DNA from: Perlucidibaca wandonensis
GTDB taxonomy: Bacteria > Pseudomonadota > Gammaproteobacteria > Pseudomonadales > Moraxellaceae
DNA: 64,000 nt
Direction of reading: 5' to 3'
NCBI RefSeq assembly: GCF_042677145.1
Contig: NZ_JBHTIT010000001.1
Location: 1,116,001-1,180,000 of the forward strand
In this document: one piece after another, positions 60,083 to 64,000 of the stretch
How positions within the stretch are numbered: position 1 is the stretch's first letter
Layout of the letters: each line of letters begins with the position of its first letter
Made by a program: the position numbers and the translations under genes
Notes under the pieces: model-generated
What the model was told of the DNA's origin: nothing
Database searches by the model: none
The model's input: only the letters and a program-made list of their open reading frames with translations

Positions 60083-62257
60083 TTACTCGAATGTTTTGCC
60101 GCTAGCGGCCATGTCGCGCAGCAATTGCGGTGGTGTAAAGCGCTCGCCAAACTTGGCCGCAAACGCATCTGCACGCTCAACAAACTCAGCCACACCAACG
60201 TAGTTGATGTACTGCAACACGCCACCAGTCCATGGCGCCATGCCGATACCGAACACCGAGCCGATGTTAGCGTCAGCAACTGATGTCAATACACCTTCTT
60301 CGAAGCAGCGAGCCGACTCAATGGCTTGGCGATAGAGTAGACGTGCTTGCAGCTCTTCGAACTCAACGTCACCAATGGCGATTTTGTCTGCCTTAGTGAA
60401 GTGCTCAACCAAGCCTGGCCAGATAACTTTTTTGCCGCCTTCTGGGTAGTCGTAGAAGCCTTTACCGGCTTTCTTACCGAAGCGGCCGAACTCATCCATC
60501 ATGCGATCGTTAATCGGATCGGCCGGATGATCTGGCAATGTTTTGCCCTCTTCCGCCAAGTCTTTGATGGTCTGAGTGCGCACTTTGCGACCTAGGTCCA
60601 AGCTGACTTCATCGGTGATGGCCAAAGGACCAACAGGCATGCCGGCTTGTGCAGCGGCTTGCTCGATGCTGATTGGGTGATAGCCTTCGCCGAGCATGGC
60701 GATACCTTCCATGATGAAAGTACCGAACACGCGTGAGGTGAAGAAGCCGCGTGAGTCATTAACCACGATTGGTGTTTTGCGAATTTGCAGAACGAAATCG
60801 AAGGCTTTGGCCAAAGCGGCATCGGAAGTTTCATCACCACGGATGATTTCCACCAATGGCATTTTGTCGACCGGCGAGAAGAAGTGCAGACCAATATAAT
60901 TGGCTGGCTTTTTCGAGGCTTTCGCCAAACCGGTGATGGGCAATGTTGAGGTGTTCGAGCACATCAGGAAGTCAGGCAGCGCATTGGCTTCGGCCAACTC
61001 AGTAGCCTTGGCTTTGATGGCACGATCTTCAAACACAGCTTCAACGACGATGTCGCAGCCGGCGAGATCGGTGTGGCTATCGGTGGTGCTGATCAAGGCT
61101 AGTGTTGCTGCTGCTTTCTCGGCAGTCATACGGCCTTTGCTAACACGTTTGTCGAGCAAACCCTTGGTGTAGGCTTTGCCGCGCTCAGCCGCTTCCGAAG
61201 TTTGGTCTAACAACACCACTTCAATGCCGACCATTGCTGAAACATAAGCAATGCCCTGACCCATCATGCCAGCGCCCAAAATACCGACTTTCTTGGCCTT
61301 CCAGACAGGATAAGTTTCTTTGCTTGGACGTGAACCGCCACCATTGATCTTCTGTAAGTCGAAGAAGAAGGCTTTGATCTGGTTCTTCGCTTGTTTGCCA
61401 GTAGCGAGCTTGATGAAATAACGCGACTCAATTTTCAGAGCGTTGTCAAAATCAACTTGTGCGCCTTCAACCACGGCCGACATGATGGCTTTCGGGGCTG
61501 GGTAGTTAGCATTTTTGGTTTGCTTACGCAGGTTTGCTGGGAAGGCAGGTAAGTTCATTGCCAAAGCAGGCGTTGAAGGCGTACCGCCGGGCATTTTGTA
61601 GCCCGATTTGTCCCAAGGCTGTTGCGCACTTGGATTAGCTTTAATCCAGGCACGTGCTTTTGCCAGCATGTCATCGGCATCGCTTGCCAACTCATCGATC
61701 AGGCCAGTCGATTGAGCTTTCTCAGCCTTCATGCGTGGACCTTGCATGAGCACGCTCATTAAGGCGTTTTGGATGCCAAGCATGCGTGTGACGCGTGTTA
61801 GACCACCGCCACCAGGCAATAGGCCTAGCGATACTTCTGGCAAGCCGAACTCTGCTTTAGTGCCACCGATCGCTACGCGATGGTGACATGCCAAAGCGAT
61901 TTCTAAACCGCCGCCCAATGCTGTGCCGTTCATTGCTGCGACAACAGGCTTACCTAAAGTTTCTAGGCCGCGTAGTTGACGATGCATTTCTTTCAACTCA
62001 GCCGCAAGCTTGGGCGCATCAGCTGGTGTGGCTTGAATTAGAAGGCGTAAGTCACCGCCGGCGAAAAAGGTTTTTTTCGCTGAAGTTAAAATAACGCCAG
62101 CGATGTCGGCTTTCTCAGCGATCAGGCGATCGACAGCTTCACCCATGGATTTTTGGTACAGGGCGTTCATGGTGTTGGCCGACTGGTTAGGGTCGTCCAT
62201 GGTCAAGATGACAATATTGTCGGCATCTTTTTCCCAGCGAATGGAGCTCTGGCTCAT
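60083..62257 (-). CDS. Multifunctional fatty-acid oxidation alpha subunit (FadB/FadJ-like)
   Basis: Enoyl-CoA hydratase and 3-hydroxyacyl-CoA dehydrogenase in one chain (724 aa). The N-terminal crotonase domain has Glu119 (GTALGGGLEIALA) and Glu141 (EFGLPEVSLGLLPGGGG), as in FadB. The dehydrogenase starts near residue 330 with KVGILGAGMMGQGIAYVSAM and has the catalytic His in NYIGLHFFSPVDKMPLVEI. The name FadB or FadJ cannot be chosen with confidence. The thiolase gene precedes it by 68 bp, so the operon runs thiolase then alpha subunit, the reverse of E. coli fadBA. Confidence 0.93.
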   Translation of the reverse strand: MSQSSIRWEKDADNIVILTMDDPNQSANTMNALYQKSMGEAVDRLIAEKADIAGVILTSAKKTFFAGGDLRLLIQATPADAPKLAAELKEMHRQLRGLETLGKPVVAAMNGTALGGGLEIALACHHRVAIGGTKAEFGLPEVSLGLLPGGGGLTRVTRMLGIQNALMSVLMQGPRMKAEKAQSTGLIDELASDADDMLAKARAWIKANPSAQQPWDKSGYKMPGGTPSTPALAMNLPAFPANLRKQTKNANYPAPKAIMSAVVEGAQVDFDNALKIESRYFIKLATGKQAKNQIKAFFFDLQKINGGGSRPSKETYPVWKAKKVGILGAGMMGQGIAYVSAMVGIEVVLLDQTSEAAERGKAYTKGLLDKRVSKGRMTAEKAAATLALISTTDSHTDLAGCDIVVEAVFEDRAIKAKATELAEANALPDFLMCSNTSTLPITGLAKASKKPANYIGLHFFSPVDKMPLVEIIRGDETSDAALAKAFDFVLQIRKTPIVVNDSRGFFTSRVFGTFIMEGIAMLGEGYHPISIEQAAAQAGMPVGPLAITDEVSLDLGRKVRTQTIKDLAEEGKTLPDHPADPINDRMMDEFGRFGKKAGKGFYDYPEGGKKVIWPGLVEHFTKADKIAIGDVEFEELQARLLYRQAIESARCFEEGVLTSVADANIGSVFGIGMAPWTGGVLQYINYVGVAEFVERADAFAAKFGERFTPPQLLRDMAASGKTFE

Positions 62258-62325
62258 AATCGTTCTCTCAATAATGTGTGGCGGGCCGGCTAAATATCGG
62301 CGCGCTAAAAGTCATAGACCGTGGA

Positions 62326-63537
62326 TTACACGCGCTCGATGATGGTGGCAATACCCATGCCGCCGCCGACGCAAAGCGTGGCCAAGCCGCGCTTCAGACC
62401 ACGACGCTCCAGCTCATCTAGCAAAGTGCTAACGATCATGCAGCCGGTTGCACCCAGTGGGTGACCCATGGCAATCGCGCCGCCATTGACGTTGGTGATG
62501 TCGTGCGAAATGTCCATGTCTTTCATAAAGCGCATGGCAACGGCCGCGAAAGCTTCGTTGATTTCCCACAGATCGATGTCTGCAGCCGTTAAGCCAGCTT
62601 TCGCCAAGGCTTTGCGTGCAGCTGGTGCTGGACCAGTAAGCATAATGGTGGGGTCGGCGCCGCTAACCGCTGTTGCGATAATGCGTGCACGTGGAGTCAA
62701 ACCAAGCTTTTTGCCAGTGGCTTCGTTGCCAATGAGCATGAGGGCTGCGCCATCGACAATGCCTGATGAATTGGCTGCAGTGTGCACGTGATCGATTTTT
62801 TCGACCCAGTGGTACTTCTGCAATGCCACGGCGTTGAAGCCGCCCATTTCGCCCATCATCATGAATGATGGTTGCAGGCCGGCCAGTTTCTCTACTGTGG
62901 AGTCAGGCTTGATGAACTCATCTTCGACCAAAATATCGAGGCCGTTCATGTCTTTAACTGGCACTACGGAGCCTTTAAAATAGCCCTTTGCACGAGCATT
63001 CGCCGCACGCTTTTGTGATTCGACAGCAAATGTGTCGATATCAGTACGGCTAAAGCCTTCGAGTGTGGCGATCAAGTCGGCGCCAATGCCCTGTGGCACG
63101 AAACCAGTTTCTAAGTTGATCGCTGGATCCATCGCCCAGGCGCCGCCATCAGAACCCATGGGGATGCGTGACATGCACTCAACACCGCCAACGACGACTA
63201 GATCTTCAAAGCCCGAGCGCACTTTCATCGCACCGATGTTTACTGCTTCAAGACCTGAAGCACAGAAACGATTGAGCTGTACGCCGGCTGTTTCGTGCGG
63301 CCAATGTGCGGCCAATGCTGATGTTTTTGCAACGTCGGCACCTTGATCGCCAACGGGTGTTACGCAACCGAGCACTACGTCATCGACATAGTTTACAAAT
63401 TCGGCGCCGTTACGGGCTTCCAAGGCTTTCATCAAACCAACGACTAGGTCGACTGGCTTGGTCGTGTGTAATGAACCGTCTTTCTTACCTTTGCCACGCG
63501 GAGTGCGTACGGCATCAAAAATCAGGGCTTCCGTCAT
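62326..63537 (-). CDS. Acetyl-CoA C-acyltransferase (thiolase)
   Basis: Thiolase that cleaves 3-ketoacyl-CoA in beta-oxidation (403 aa). Nucleophile Cys92 is in LNRFCASGLEAVN, the His in GGAIAMGHPLGATG and the second Cys in LCVGGGMG. The ATG at 63537 (GAGGAC 9 bp upstream) is preferred; the longer frame to 63570 starts in the leader. A strong terminator-like hairpin lies 23-55 bp upstream in its own leader. It is followed 68 bp later by the alpha subunit gene. Confidence 0.94.
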   Translation of the reverse strand: MTEALIFDAVRTPRGKGKKDGSLHTTKPVDLVVGLMKALEARNGAEFVNYVDDVVLGCVTPVGDQGADVAKTSALAAHWPHETAGVQLNRFCASGLEAVNIGAMKVRSGFEDLVVVGGVECMSRIPMGSDGGAWAMDPAINLETGFVPQGIGADLIATLEGFSRTDIDTFAVESQKRAANARAKGYFKGSVVPVKDMNGLDILVEDEFIKPDSTVEKLAGLQPSFMMMGEMGGFNAVALQKYHWVEKIDHVHTAANSSGIVDGAALMLIGNEATGKKLGLTPRARIIATAVSGADPTIMLTGPAPAARKALAKAGLTAADIDLWEINEAFAAVAMRFMKDMDISHDITNVNGGAIAMGHPLGATGCMIVSTLLDELERRGLKRGLATLCVGGGMGIATIIERV

Positions 63538-63559
63538 GGTGGAATGTCCTCGTTGTATG

Positions 63560-63592
63560 AAAAAAAACACCCAATGACTTCATAGTCATTGG
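63560..63592 (-). terminator. Terminator-like hairpin in the thiolase leader
   Basis: Perfect 9-bp stem CCAATGACT / AGTCATTGG (63571-63579, 63584-63592) with a 4-base loop, then GTG and T8 on the minus strand: the classic shape of an intrinsic terminator. No minus-strand gene ends upstream; the nearest upstream gene is the divergent Mpo1-like one. It therefore lies in the thiolase leader, 23 bp before the ATG, and suggests attenuation or a small RNA end. Confidence 0.8.
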
Positions 63593-63743
63593 CGTGATAC
63601 CGACTGTCGGACGCTTTGGACTTGCATGCAATGACGGAAGACGACATTTTCGCTGACGAAAACAGTCATCGCAGGCTTATTTGGCTTGGCAAGGCAAGTT
63701 GCGTGGGTTACAACAGCGTTAGTAATCAACGAGGAGATGGAAC

Positions 63744-64000
63744 ATGAGTGAGGCACGGTTCACTAGCTTTCGCGAGTTTTATCCGTTTTATTTACAAGAA
63801 CATAGCAATAAGACTTGCCGCCGCCTGCACTTTATTGGCACATCGCTAGTGCTTGCTTTGCTGGTTGCAGTGCTGATTACTGGCAATTGGGTATGGCTTT
63901 GGGCATTTCCAGTGATTGGCTATGGCTTTGCCTGGGTCGGCCACTACGTTTACGAGAAAAATCGCCCCGCGACTTTTAAGTATCCGTTCTACAGCTTTAT
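63744..64000 (+). CDS. Mpo1-like (DUF962) membrane protein, 3' end beyond window
   Basis: About 85 N-terminal codons are present. The sequence opens FTSFREFYPFYLQEHSNKTC and continues with a membrane segment (about residues 34-63), then WVGHYVYEKNRPATFKYPFYSF. This pattern, with HxxN-type residues and membrane helices, matches the YGL010w/Mpo1 family; yeast Mpo1 is an iron-dependent dioxygenase in phytosphingosine breakdown. Bacterial members are little studied. GAGGAG lies 8 bp before the ATG. Divergent from the thiolase; their shared 206 bp is full of palindromes. Confidence 0.85.
   Translation, partial: MSEARFTSFREFYPFYLQEHSNKTCRRLHFIGTSLVLALLVAVLITGNWVWLWAFPVIGYGFAWVGHYVYEKNRPATFKYPFYSF

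Noticed and set aside
1..64000. Mobile elements, prophage, CRISPR, tRNA or rRNA genes
   Set aside because: No transposase, integrase, phage structural gene, direct-repeat array, tRNA cloverleaf or rRNA segment was seen; neighbouring genes are near-contiguous and conserved in order.

Overview
This window is ordinary chromosomal DNA of a Gammaproteobacterium, about half GC, packed with housekeeping genes. No insertion sequence, prophage, CRISPR array, tRNA or rRNA gene was seen. The gene families and gene order (mucD-lepA-lepB-rnc-era-recO-pdxJ; nadB-ygfX-sdhE-ygfZ; map-glnD-dapC-dapD; the rpsB-to-accA supercluster; fabA-fabB) point to the Pseudomonadales in the broad sense, probably a marine relative of the Cellvibrio/Spongiibacter group. 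The genus cannot be fixed from sequence reading alone. No gene-free stretch exceeds 300 bases; the longest are about 255 bp (rpsB/map), 223 bp (ccmF/fabA) and 206 bp (thiolase/Mpo1-like gene).

Layout. 1-10 kb, minus strand: uppP (cut by the window edge), a 4HBT thioesterase, tsaB, yoaA, hemH, adk, and ccmF-ccmG-ccmH-ccmI for cytochrome c maturation. 10.2-13.6 kb, plus strand: fabA-fabB, which make unsaturated fatty acids, then a Baeyer-Villiger-type flavin monooxygenase. 13.6-34.4 kb, minus strand: a SIMPL-domain protein, then the large envelope and translation cluster rpsB-tsf / pyrH-frr-uppS-cdsA-dxr-rseP-bamA-skp-lpxD-fabZ-lpxA-lpxB-rnhB-dnaE-accA-tilS, whose genes overlap or nearly touch. 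34.6-43.9 kb, plus strand: map-glnD, dapC, dapD, cysD-cysN, a YffB-type ArsC-family protein and a second SIMPL protein. 44-52 kb, minus strand: mucD, then lepA-lepB-rnc-era-recO-pdxJ and a small unknown gene. 52-57.8 kb: nadB and ygfZ on plus, ygfX-sdhE and tetR-ung-HIBCH on minus. 57.8-63.5 kb, minus strand: an OmpA-family porin, a MerR-family regulator and a fatty-acid oxidation pair (thiolase, then the multifunctional alpha subunit). The plus-strand start of an Mpo1-like membrane protein closes the window.

How it fits together. The supercluster joins membrane and envelope building (undecaprenyl phosphate, CDP-diacylglycerol, isoprenoids, lipid A, outer-membrane assembly, malonyl-CoA) with translation and replication. 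fabA/fabB and fabZ/accA supply fatty acids; the thiolase/FadB pair burns them.

I did not find a clear new multi-gene system. The observations most worth a second look are: a textbook intrinsic terminator inside the thiolase leader, with a possible competing stem and an overlapping 27-codon ORF; a CysN carrying a decayed APS-kinase-like tail; a nadB/mucD junction from which algU-mucABC is missing; and a ygfX gene that has lost its expected stop and reads 143 bp into nadB antisense.
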